Shown here: positions 6,626 through 12,637 of the stretch, piece after piece
Numbering within the stretch: position 1 is the stretch's first letter
How the letters are laid out: each line of letters begins with the position of its first letter
Source: CAYMNU01 sp964391885
Lineage (GTDB): Archaea; Altiarchaeota; Altiarchaeia; JAFGQM01
NCBI GenBank assembly: GCA_964391885.1
Contig: CAYMNU010000023.1
Span: forward strand, 1-14,558
Reading direction: 5' to 3'
Length of the DNA: 14,558 nt
Notes under the pieces: model-generated
Database searches by the model: none
Seen by the model: only the letters and a program-made list of their open reading frames with translations
What the model was told of the DNA's origin: nothing
Made by a program: the position numbers and the translations under genes

Positions 6626-6994
6626 ATGAGTTATGTGAAATTCGAAACCCCGCAAGATGTTGCGGAACAGGCTCTGGAAGCCATAGAGATAGCCAGGACT
6701 TCCGGCAGGATAAAGATAGGCGTGAACGAGGTCACAAAAGCCATCGAGCGCGGCAAGGCCAAGCTCGTAGTCATGGCTGAGGATGTGGACCCCAAAGAGA
6801 TAATGCTCCACCTGCCCATAATATGTGCAGAGAAAAAAGTGCCCTTTGCTTACTCAAAGACCAAGGATGAGCTCGGCAAGGCTGCAGGCCTTAAGGTCAG
6901 CACTACGTCCGTGGTAATAATTGATGAGGGCAAGGCCAAGAAGAACGTCGAGGATGTTGGCAAACTCCTCGCTAAGCTTGTGAACAATGGCTGA
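6626..6994 (+). CDS. rpl7ae: Ribosomal protein L7Ae
   Basis: A kink-turn-binding protein of the large ribosomal subunit that in archaea also joins box C/D and H/ACA RNPs and RNase P. The 122 residues from this start match the family length. Visible signatures are GVNEVTKAIERGKAKLVVMA (helix with the RNA-contacting N-E-x-T-K), EDVDPKEIMLHLPIICAEKKVPF, and the DELGKAAGLK segment followed by SVVI. It is the first gene of an operon with S28e and L24e, overlapping S28e by 8 bases (ATGGCTGA). It is one of the few genes here with a strong ribosome binding site and a real leader, so translation may be separately controlled. Confidence 0.96.
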   Translation: MSYVKFETPQDVAEQALEAIEIARTSGRIKIGVNEVTKAIERGKAKLVVMAEDVDPKEIMLHLPIICAEKKVPFAYSKTKDELGKAAGLKVSTTSVVIIDEGKAKKNVEDVGKLLAKLVNNG

Positions 6995-7412
6995 AGAGAA
7001 AAAGGAAGCTGTGGAGGAGGCTAAGGCTCCAGAGGAGATGACGGAGGCTAGCCCAAAAGCCGCAGAGGCAAAGGCTGTTGAGAATAAGGCTGCAGAAGCC
7101 AAGAAGCCCGAGGAAAAGAAGGTATCGGAAGAGCCTAAAAAAGCCCCGGAGCCAAAAAAGCAGGATCAACCAAAAGACGAGCCTGTTAATGCCAAGTCCA
7201 AAAGCACCGCCAATGTAGATGGGGCCAGCCCTGCACAGGTGGTCAAGGTTTTCAAGAAAGCGGGCCTTTACGGCGAATGCTACCAAGTGCTTGCAAGAGT
7301 GCTTGAGGGCAGGGACAAGGGCAACCTCCTGAGAAGGAATGTCAGGGGACCGGTGAAAGAGAATGACATGCTAATGCTCAAGGAAACCGAGCGTGATGTG
7401 AGGGCGGTATAA
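6987..7412 (+). CDS. rps28e: Ribosomal protein S28e with long charged N-terminal extension
   Basis: The last ~64 residues (78-141) are S28e, an OB-fold small-subunit protein near the mRNA exit and decoding side. Family landmarks are QVLARVLEGRDKGNLLRRNV, RGPVKENDMLMLKETERD and the C-terminal RAV. Usual S28e is about 65-75 residues. Here 75 or so extra N-terminal residues, made almost only of Lys, Glu, Ala and Pro, precede the domain. The frame opens at an ATG overlapping the L7Ae stop. An internal ATG at 7038 would still leave about 60 extra residues. No start lies at the domain boundary, so the extension looks genuine. The next gene, L24e, overlaps by one base (TAATG). Confidence 0.9.
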   Translation: MAEEKKEAVEEAKAPEEMTEASPKAAEAKAVENKAAEAKKPEEKKVSEEPKKAPEPKKQDQPKDEPVNAKSKSTANVDGASPAQVVKVFKKAGLYGECYQVLARVLEGRDKGNLLRRNVRGPVKENDMLMLKETERDVRAV

Positions 7413-7756
7413 TGATTACAAAAAGAAGCTGCGTTTTCTGCGGAGAGGATATCGCGCCAGGGACTGGCAAGATGGTCGTAGACCCCTCCGGGTCAGTGGC
7501 ATTCTACTGCTCCTCGAAGTGCGAGAAGAACGTTGCGCTTAAGAGGAAGTCCAGAAAGGTCAAGTGGACCAGTGAGTACCGCAGGGAGAAGGGAATCCGC
7601 GTCCAGCACCTCAAGGACGCTGCGAAGCAGGCTCCGAAGGCTGAAAAAGCTGAATCTCCAAAGGCTGAAAAGCCTGCTGAGAAAGCAGAAAAAACCGGAG
7701 AGAAGGCAGAAAAAGCCAAAAAGCCTGCAAAGGGTAAAGTAAAGGGGAAGAAATAA
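7412..7756 (+). CDS. rpl24e: Ribosomal protein L24e with charged C-terminal tail
   Basis: L24e is a small large-subunit protein with a treble-clef zinc ribbon. The four zinc ligands are C7 and C10 (CVFCGEDI) and C33 and C37 (CSSKC), followed by the typical ALKRKSRKVKWTSEYR basic segment. The core ends near residue 65. Another ~48 residues form a low-complexity tail of repeated KAEK/PAEK/GEKAEK units ending in a Lys/Gly-rich stretch, longer than the ~60-70 residues common in archaea. It is the last gene of the L7Ae-S28e-L24e operon. A T-rich stretch follows. In many archaea ndk comes next, but not here. Confidence 0.95.
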   Translation: MITKRSCVFCGEDIAPGTGKMVVDPSGSVAFYCSSKCEKNVALKRKSRKVKWTSEYRREKGIRVQHLKDAAKQAPKAEKAESPKAEKPAEKAEKTGEKAEKAKKPAKGKVKGKK

Positions 7757-7760
7757 TCCC

Positions 7761-7778
7761 CTGTTTTCTTATTTTTTA
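7761..7778 (+). terminator. T-rich terminator of the ribosomal operon
   Basis: TGTTTTCTTATTTTTTAA follows the L24e stop by a few bases. Runs of T without a required hairpin terminate archaeal RNA polymerase. The facing gene, adk, comes from the other side. Confidence 0.6.
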
Positions 7779-7779
7779 A

Positions 7780-7797
7780 TGCAAGCTAGCCTTGCTT
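7780..7797. repeat. Short hairpin between convergent operons
   Basis: GCAAG-CTAGC-CTTGC (7780-7794) forms a 5-bp stem; an overlapping alternative pairs CAAGC 7781-7785 with GCTTG 7793-7797. It lies in the gap between L24e and adk and may help end either transcript, but no T-run follows it on the minus strand. Confidence 0.3.
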
Positions 7798-7836
7798 GTA
7801 TAAGCACGGGTCTTGAGCATAAGGCCTATTAGCCCA

Positions 7837-8463
7837 TCAGGCAAGCTCCTTTCTCACTGACGTGACTATCTCATCCAGCTCCCTGTTGGCATCTATGTCT
7901 GCGAGAATGCCCTTCTTTGAGTAATAGCCTACAAGGGGCTCAGTCATCTCTTTATAGTGCACCAACCGCTTTTTCACTACGTCCTCCCTGTCGTCGTCCC
8001 TCTGCTGGAGATCTTCCTCGGGATGCCCCTCAGGAGGGTTTGGTGCGCATTCCGGATAGACATTGTAAATCTTGCCGGTGGCTTTCGAAGTCCTTCTTCC
8101 GGTTATTCTCCTGATGACAATTTCATCAGGCACCTTAAAGTTTATGACCTTGTCTATTTCCACTCCACTCTCGTCCAGGGCCTCGGCCTGGGGGATTGTT
8201 CGCGGAAAGCCGTCCAGGATGAAGCCGTTTTGGCAATCGCTTTGCGCTATGCGCTCCTTGAGCAAGCCTATGACCAGCTCGTCGGGAACAAGCGCTCCGG
8301 AATCCATAAACTCCTTTGCCTTCATCCCAAGCTCTGTGCCCGCCTTGACAGCTCCCCTGAGGAGGTCGCCAGTCGATATCTGGATTATCTTTAAGTCATC
8401 TACTATGTGCTGGGCTATTGTGCCCTTGCCTGCCCCGGGGGGGCCCAAGAATATCAGGTTCAT
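7837..8463 (-). CDS. adk: Adenylate kinase, bacterial type
   Basis: Converts ATP + AMP to 2 ADP. At 208 residues it follows the classic long-LID Adk layout: P-loop GPPGAGKGT at 7-15, STGDLLR at 30-36 in the AMP site, DGFPRT at 84-89, LID from about 121 (TGRRTSKATGK) to 165, and QQRDDD at 153-158 supplying the LID arginine. Only one cysteine (C139) lies in the LID, so it is the zinc-free variant. Many archaea use the unrelated trimeric AdkA or Fap7-like kinase; this is the bacterial/eukaryotic family, plausibly acquired by transfer, though such enzymes are known in several archaeal groups. A TATA element about 30 bases upstream suggests its own leaderless mRNA in the 44-base gap after tatD. 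Confidence 0.95.
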   Translation of the reverse strand: MNLIFLGPPGAGKGTIAQHIVDDLKIIQISTGDLLRGAVKAGTELGMKAKEFMDSGALVPDELVIGLLKERIAQSDCQNGFILDGFPRTIPQAEALDESGVEIDKVINFKVPDEIVIRRITGRRTSKATGKIYNVYPECAPNPPEGHPEEDLQQRDDDREDVVKKRLVHYKEMTEPLVGYYSKKGILADIDANRELDEIVTSVRKELA

Positions 8464-8489
8464 TTTTGCGCTGAGTTAGAACAAAAGGG

Positions 8490-8498
8490 AATAAAAGT
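8490..8498 (-). promoter_or_regulatory. TATA box of adk
   Basis: The minus strand reads CTTTTATTC, centred about 30 bases before the adk ATG, within the 44-base gap after tatD. It suggests a separate leaderless adk transcript. Confidence 0.45.
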
Positions 8499-8507
8499 AA
8501 GTCAGCG

Positions 8508-9236
8508 CTAGATTCCAAAGAAGTCCCACGCGTTCTTCGTAGTTACGCTACAGGCCTGCTCAAAATCGATTTTCCTTAGATCGGCGATCTTCTGCGCCGA
8601 CTTGATTACATTCACTGGCTCGTTTATCGTGCCGGGCTCGGGCGAGAGATAAGGGGCATCCGTCTCCAAAACAATAGACTCAAGCGGCAGTTTCTTCGCG
8701 AACTCCTGTTTCTGCTTTGAATTGGCTATGTTGGTTGGAATGGACACCAGATAACCCAGGCTAATTGCTCGCTGGGCATCCTCAAGGCTGCCTGAGAAAC
8801 AGTGCATAACCGCCCGCTCGACCTTTTCACTTTCCAGCACATCAAGCGCCTGCTTCTCTGCGTTGCGAGAGTGAATCAGCAAGGGCTTGTCGTGCTCTTT
8901 CGCTAGCCTGATAAGCCTGATGAAGTTCTCCTTTTCCTTCTCCCGGCCTGCCGTTTCCTTTACCCAGTAGTAGTCCAGACCCACCTCGCCCACTGCGACT
9001 ATCTTGTCTATGTTGTCGCTTATCAGTTTAAACTGCGCCTCGTAGTCTTCGAAGCGGTAGGGGCAGCAGCCCATGCTCCAAAAGACGTCCAGCCCCTTCA
9101 TATTCTCCAAGCCCTCCGGCTCTAAAAAGCAGTTTATTATACTCACGCCCTCCTTCTTGGCACGGGCTATGACTTCGCTCCTGCTCTTGTCAAACTCCGG
9201 GAAATCCAGGTGCGCATGCGTGTCTATGAGCTTCAT
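8508..9236 (-). CDS. tatD: TatD-family metal-dependent DNase/hydrolase
   Basis: A 242-residue TIM-barrel amidohydrolase-superfamily member. TatD enzymes are Mg2+-dependent nucleases, reported as 3'-5' DNA/RNA exonucleases, and some act in DNA repair or D-Tyr-tRNA hydrolysis. The metal ligands are all visible: H7 and H9 in IDTHAHLDF, E84 in GEVGLDYYW, H122 in LLIHSRN, H145 in VMHCFSGS and D193 in LETDAPYLSPEPG. Length is slightly below the usual 250-265. It has no ribosome binding site and starts 34 bases from the divergent acetyltransferase gene. Its biological substrate cannot be deduced. Confidence 0.94.
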   Translation of the reverse strand: MKLIDTHAHLDFPEFDKSRSEVIARAKKEGVSIINCFLEPEGLENMKGLDVFWSMGCCPYRFEDYEAQFKLISDNIDKIVAVGEVGLDYYWVKETAGREKEKENFIRLIRLAKEHDKPLLIHSRNAEKQALDVLESEKVERAVMHCFSGSLEDAQRAISLGYLVSIPTNIANSKQKQEFAKKLPLESIVLETDAPYLSPEPGTINEPVNVIKSAQKIADLRKIDFEQACSVTTKNAWDFFGI

Positions 9237-9239
9237 GGG

Positions 9240-9265
9240 TTTATTTGCTTATGAGTTTTAAAATA
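9240..9265. promoter_or_regulatory. Compact divergent promoter between tatD and the GNAT gene
   Basis: Only 34 bases separate the two start codons. The minus strand reads TTTTAAAACTC about 22 bases before the tatD ATG. The plus strand reads GTTTATTTG about 27 bases before the GNAT ATG. Each gene's TATA element therefore lies next to the other gene's predicted start, so the two core promoters interleave and both mRNAs would be leaderless. Confidence 0.4.
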
Positions 9266-9270
9266 ATGCA

Positions 9271-9738
9271 ATGGTAAACAAACCCCGTAAGCGGGCAGTT
9301 AGGCGTGAGAAGTACGGTATTAGGATGTTGCCGTCCGGCGGCGCTTATCAGCCCAGGTATATTGTTAACGGCAAACTTGTCCCCATAAGGGGCGACAGGC
9401 TCCTGATGCGACTTCCGGGTAAGACAGGTTCCAAGGGTTCGCTGTCCTTTTATGTGGATGAGGGCAAACATGCAAAGTCTGTAGAGATTACAGGTATTTT
9501 TGTGCCGCCGCATCAAAGAGGGAGGGGTTATTCTCGCCTTCTCTTGCGGGATGCCGTGCAAAGAGCCGAAAAATTGGGTGCATCAAAAGTTTTGGCCAGT
9601 ACCAGAGATGATCATGCTTTTGTGCGCGCAAGGCACTTGCTAAGGTCAGAGGGGTTTAAAGAGATAGGAAGTGATTTGGCAACAGTAAAAGGCCAGCCCC
9701 TTTACCGGGTTATAGACTTTGAAAAACCGCTCAAATGA
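9271..9738 (+). CDS. GNAT-family N-acetyltransferase
   Basis: A 155-residue protein with one GNAT domain over about residues 55-150. Acetyl-CoA-binding motif A is clear: GIFVPPHQRGRGYSRLLLRD with the Q-R-G-R-G-Y pyrophosphate loop at 82-87, then the helix DAVQRAEKLGASKV. Motif B is represented by HLLRSEGFKEIG at 122-133. The first ~50 residues are unusually basic (eight Lys/Arg in the first 15) and do not belong to the minimal fold, perhaps a nucleic-acid- or ribosome-binding lead. The substrate is unknown; RimI-like protein N-acetylation is only one option. It is divergent from tatD and separate from the following sulfur operon, which has its own promoter. Confidence 0.85.
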   Translation: MVNKPRKRAVRREKYGIRMLPSGGAYQPRYIVNGKLVPIRGDRLLMRLPGKTGSKGSLSFYVDEGKHAKSVEITGIFVPPHQRGRGYSRLLLRDAVQRAEKLGASKVLASTRDDHAFVRARHLLRSEGFKEIGSDLATVKGQPLYRVIDFEKPLK

Positions 9739-9778
9739 TTGTCATTTATTACTTTTAATAATAATTATAGGTCCTGCC

Positions 9779-9788
9779 TTTTTTATAC
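9779..9788 (+). promoter_or_regulatory. TATA box of the homocysteine operon
   Basis: TTTTTTATAC is centred about 32 bases before the ATG at 9816, one of the clearest TATA boxes in the window. It predicts transcription beginning a few bases before the start codon. No ribosome binding site precedes the ATG. Confidence 0.6.
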
Positions 9789-9815
9789 TCCAACGAAAGC
9801 TATCCTAAACAAAAC

Positions 9816-11321
9816 ATGACCAAAACCTACGCTGAAATCCAAAAGAAAATCCGCTCAGGCGATGCCATTGTCCTCACTGCAGAGGAGATGATAGGCTATG
9901 TAGAGCAGCACGGCGTTAAAAAAGCTGCCAAGGACGTGGACGTAGTCACCACAGGAACTTTCGGGGCTATGTGTTCCTCGGGTGCATGGCTCAATTTCGG
10001 CCACAGCGAGCCGCCAATAAAGTTCCAAAAGGTCTGGCTTAATGACGTAGAAGCATATACGGGTGTTGCAGCTGTAGACGCTTACATAGGCGCCACGGAA
10101 CTGAGCGAGACAGAAGGCTTTGAGTACGGGGGCGGACACGTCATAGAAGACCTGGTCAGGGGCGAGGAGATCGACTTGAGGGCCAGCTCTTACGGCACTG
10201 ATTGCTACCCGAGGAAGAAGATCGAGACACAAGTCACATTGGAAGACCTCAACCAGGCATGGCTCCTGAACCCAAGGAACGCCTACCAGAACTATGCGGC
10301 AGCCACCAACGGCTCGGACAAAACCATCTACACATACATGGGCAAATTGCTGCCTAACAACGGGAACGTAACTTACACCACGTCGTCGCAGCTTTCACCG
10401 CTGATAAACGATCCCTATTTTGAAACGATAGGCTTCGGTACCCGAATATTCCTAGGCGGCGCCAAGGGCTATGTTATAGGGGAAGGGACCCAGCACAACA
10501 CCCAAGTACCCAGAAAAAACGGCGTGCCGCTGGGGCCTGCGGGAACGCTTTCTGTGAAATGCAATCTCAAGGATTGCAACCCCAAATATCTGAAAGGCGC
10601 GACATTCGAGAAATACGGGGTAAGCCTTTATGTAGGCATAGGAGTCCCGATACCCATACTCAACGAGGACATCGCCAAGAGGACCGCGATAAGGGATGAA
10701 GAGATTTTCACAAGGGTCTTTGATTATTCGGTAAAGGCAAGATCCAAGCCGCCGTTGCGGGAAGTGAGCTATGCCGAGCTGCGCAGCGGAAAGATAGAGC
10801 TGGGCTGGAAAGAGGTCAGGACCTCGCCCCTCGCACCGCTGAAGGTGGCAAGAGAGATTGCAGGACTCTTGAAGAAACAGATACAGAAGGGGGAATTTAT
10901 GCTTACGGAGCCCTTGGAGAGGCTGCCCGAGAGTTCATTTAAGCCATTGAAGCATGACGTCCATTATGTCAAGGATTCCATGAGGGCTGCAGTTACAATC
11001 TCGCACGACTCAAGCGTCGAGGAGGTTTCAAAGCTGCTCATAGGGAAGGGTGTCAACCACATCCCCTTACTCAAGGAGGGCAGACTTGACGGTATAGTAA
11101 CCTCTTGGGACATCGCAAAGGCAGTCTCCGAAGGCAAGAAAAAGCTTGGCGACGTCGCAGTCAAGAACGTCATAACGGCGCAGCCGAATGAGACGCTGGG
11201 CATCGTCGCAGAGAGGCTGAGGAAGAAGAATATCTCGGCGCTGCCAGTCGTCGATGCGCAGGGAAAGCTGCTCGGGATAATAACGGCAGAGGACATATCG
11301 AGATTTGTGGATTCGAAATGA
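9816..11321 (+). CDS. Aspartate-semialdehyde sulfurtransferase-type homocysteine biosynthesis protein (COG1900/DUF39 + CBS pair)
   Basis: A 501-residue protein. Residues 1-370 are DUF39/COG1900, the family of Methanosarcina MA1821, which with its ferredoxin partner makes homocysteine from aspartate-4-semialdehyde. Two cysteines, C53 (GAMCSSGAWLNFGHSEPP) and C130 (SSYGTDCYPRKK), sit in the most family-like segments and are the likely persulfide/catalytic pair. Gly-rich IFLGGAKGYVIGEGTQHNT lies at about 212-230. Residues about 388-501 form two CBS domains (VNHIPLLKEGRLDGIVTSWD and ISALPVVDAQGKLLGIIT), probable nucleotide or ligand sensors. The stop overlaps the next gene by 4 bases (ATGA). Function comes from the family and the intact neighbour set. 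Confidence 0.92.
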   Translation: MTKTYAEIQKKIRSGDAIVLTAEEMIGYVEQHGVKKAAKDVDVVTTGTFGAMCSSGAWLNFGHSEPPIKFQKVWLNDVEAYTGVAAVDAYIGATELSETEGFEYGGGHVIEDLVRGEEIDLRASSYGTDCYPRKKIETQVTLEDLNQAWLLNPRNAYQNYAAATNGSDKTIYTYMGKLLPNNGNVTYTTSSQLSPLINDPYFETIGFGTRIFLGGAKGYVIGEGTQHNTQVPRKNGVPLGPAGTLSVKCNLKDCNPKYLKGATFEKYGVSLYVGIGVPIPILNEDIAKRTAIRDEEIFTRVFDYSVKARSKPPLREVSYAELRSGKIELGWKEVRTSPLAPLKVAREIAGLLKKQIQKGEFMLTEPLERLPESSFKPLKHDVHYVKDSMRAAVTISHDSSVEEVSKLLIGKGVNHIPLLKEGRLDGIVTSWDIAKAVSEGKKKLGDVAVKNVITAQPNETLGIVAERLRKKNISALPVVDAQGKLLGIITAEDISRFVDSK

Positions 11322-11704
11322 CTAAGAAGTACTTGATTAGATTTGATGAGACCCAGGTCGGAGAGCCCATATTAGCTGAATGCATACTGGAAACTAAAGT
11401 TAAGATGAACGTTCTGAGGGCTGACGCGGACGGCAATATGCTCATACGCTTCCCGAAAGAGCAGGAGAAAGAGCTTATAGCCTTCCTGGATGCACGGGGC
11501 GTCGAGTACAGGGAAGAGAAGAACGTCGTGAAGCACGACCCCGAGCTCTGCGTAAACTGCGGGGCTTGTATAGCGCTTTGTCCTACAAAGGCATTCAGCT
11601 TCGACGAGAAAGGAAAACTGGCTTACGACGAGGACAAGTGCGTCCTTTGCGGCATGTGTCTTGATGCCTGCCCAAGGCGCGCGCTTTCCAAGCCTGAATT
11701 CTAG
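11318..11704 (+). CDS. NIL-domain 2[4Fe-4S] ferredoxin of homocysteine synthesis
   Basis: A 128-residue protein like MA1822 of Methanosarcina. Residues 1-68 form a NIL domain, the small ACT-like fold also found at the end of methionine ABC-transporter ATPases (YLIRFDETQVGEPILAECI start). Residues 70-128 form a bacterial-type ferredoxin with two complete clusters: C78, C81, C84, C88 (CVNCGACIALCP) and C108, C111, C114, C118 (CVLCGMCLDACP). It probably supplies electrons or relays sulfur to the COG1900 partner, which overlaps it by four bases. Translation is likely coupled, since no clear ribosome binding site is present. Confidence 0.94.
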   Translation: MTKKYLIRFDETQVGEPILAECILETKVKMNVLRADADGNMLIRFPKEQEKELIAFLDARGVEYREEKNVVKHDPELCVNCGACIALCPTKAFSFDEKGKLAYDEDKCVLCGMCLDACPRRALSKPEF

Positions 11705-11709
11705 CTTTT

Positions 11710-11715
11710 GGAGGG
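11710..11715 (+). promoter_or_regulatory. Ribosome binding site that fixes the COG2122 start
   Basis: GGAGGG lies four bases before the ATG at 11720. The frame could be extended to a TTG at 11708, but that codon overlaps the start of this site, so ATG 11720 is preferred. Confidence 0.7.
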
Positions 11716-11719
11716 TCTT

Positions 11720-12403
11720 ATGTGGTCGGGGGATTTTGAATATAAGGATAGCATACTTAGGGTAAGTTCAGATAAGGATATCGGTGATTTTGTCGAAAGC
11801 TTTCTAGTGGAAAAAAGGCAGGAATTGGAGGCCTATATCGCAATAGACAAGGAGTTTGCCAGCTCTTTCGAGCCGATTGCACTCAAAGAAGGCGCCCCGG
11901 AAATAGCGAATATTATGGCTGGCGCCGCCGGGCGGGCCGGGGTCGGGCCGATGGCTGCGGTCGCGGGCACGGTATCTGAGCTGCTGGTCAGGGAGGCGGT
12001 GGAAAAGGGAGCCTCATGGATAATCGCAGAGAACGGGGGCGACATATGCTTCTTCGGCGAGCGGAATTTCACTATATCAATCTATGCAGGGAAGTCTCCC
12101 CTGTCAAACAAGATAGGATTCCTGCTAAACCCGGGAAAGCGCAGCTATGGTGTGTGCACCTCATCGGCATCTGTTGGACATTCCATAAGCCTGGGGAAGG
12201 CTGATGCGGTGACTGTTTTTGCGAAAAGTGCTGCTGTAGCTGACGCTTTCGCAACAGCAATAGCGAATGAAGTGGATGAAATTGAAGAAGGGTTGGAGTT
12301 TGCAAGAAAGTTCACGGACAGGGATATAGACGGCGCCTTCATAATAAAGGGTGATAGAATAGGTAGCGTGGGGAGGCTGCCCAAGATGCTGAAGATAGAT
12401 TAA
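11720..12403 (+). CDS. COG2122/UPF0280 ApbE-like protein of sulfide assimilation
   Basis: A 227-residue protein from the ATG at 11720. UPF0280 proteins share the ApbE-type fold; the Methanosarcina member MA1715 is reported to help cells assimilate sulfide into homocysteine at low sulfide. Family landmarks are IMAGAAGRAGVGPMAAVAGT at about 65-84, the ENGGDICFFG strand-turn at 104-113, SYGVCTSSASVGHS at 142-155 and ADAVTVFAKSAAVADAFATA at about 161-180. The protein is soluble with no signal peptide. It follows the ferredoxin gene by 15 bases and completes the operon. Downstream is the palindrome-rich gene-free stretch. The molecular reaction of UPF0280 is not established. Confidence 0.9.
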   Translation: MWSGDFEYKDSILRVSSDKDIGDFVESFLVEKRQELEAYIAIDKEFASSFEPIALKEGAPEIANIMAGAAGRAGVGPMAAVAGTVSELLVREAVEKGASWIIAENGGDICFFGERNFTISIYAGKSPLSNKIGFLLNPGKRSYGVCTSSASVGHSISLGKADAVTVFAKSAAVADAFATAIANEVDEIEEGLEFARKFTDRDIDGAFIIKGDRIGSVGRLPKMLKID

Positions 12404-12434
12404 TGCAGAGAACCGAAGATAGTAGACTGAGGAT

Positions 12435-12480
12435 AATATGCGGGGGATCGGACTCGCTTCGCTCGTAACTCCCCCGCACG
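12435..12480. repeat. Palindromic repeat copy A
   Basis: The element starts AATATG and ends CCCCCGCACG. TGCGGGGGA (12439-12447) and TCCCCCGCA (12470-12478) form a perfect 9-bp stem, enclosing a loop with the small hairpin GC-TTC-GC. It aligns along its whole length with the copy at 12660-12706. The inner hairpin differs by a paired insertion: GC-TTC-GC here, GCC-TTC-GGC there. Such compensated change suggests that the fold matters or mattered. Confidence 0.75.
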
Positions 12481-12484
12481 AATG

Positions 12485-12511
12485 CTAAGGAAAGAAGTGC
12501 TTTCCACTTAG
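12485..12511. repeat. Hairpin GGAAAG/CTTTCC with extended CTAAG arms
   Basis: GGAAAG (12489-12494), loop AAGTG, CTTTCC (12500-12505) form a perfect 6-bp stem. CTAAG 12485-12489 can extend it by pairing with CTTAG 12507-12511 across a short bulge. That same CTTAG is also the left arm of the next hairpin, so the two folds are mutually exclusive. Confidence 0.5.
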
Positions 12512-12540
12512 TTTCAAGCCCTTCATCGTAGGAAACTAAG
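12507..12540. repeat. Hairpin CTTAGTTTC/GAAACTAAG
   Basis: CTTAGTTTC at 12507-12515 is the exact reverse complement of GAAACTAAG at 12532-12540, a 9-bp stem with a 16-base loop. It shares its first five bases with the previous hairpin, allowing alternative structures. Confidence 0.6.
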
Positions 12541-12554
12541 CAAATTAACAATGA

Positions 12555-12637
12555 AGTGCGGGGGACGAGGCACGAGGTTCAGCAAAGCTGAACCTGTGCA
12601 CAACTTCACCTCCGGTGAAGTTCGTGTTCGAACTCGC
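12555..12637 (-). pseudogene. Split copy of the tRNA-Leu T-arm and acceptor end
   Basis: AGTGCGGGGGACGAGG (12555-12570) repeats exactly the 3' end of tRNA-Leu at 12722-12737, and GTTCGAACTCGC (12626-12637) repeats the adjoining T-arm. In the real tRNA these are contiguous; here 55 bases (12571-12625) separate them. On the minus strand this reads as a T-stem and T-loop, an insert of two tight hairpins, then the other T-stem strand and acceptor 3' strand. The insert sits at the edge of the T-loop. No D-arm or anticodon arm can be found 5' of it, so it is not a complete tRNA. Confidence 0.6.

Noticed and set aside
11708..11719. TTG start for the COG2122 gene
   Set aside because: It overlaps the GGAGGG site that serves the ATG at 11720.
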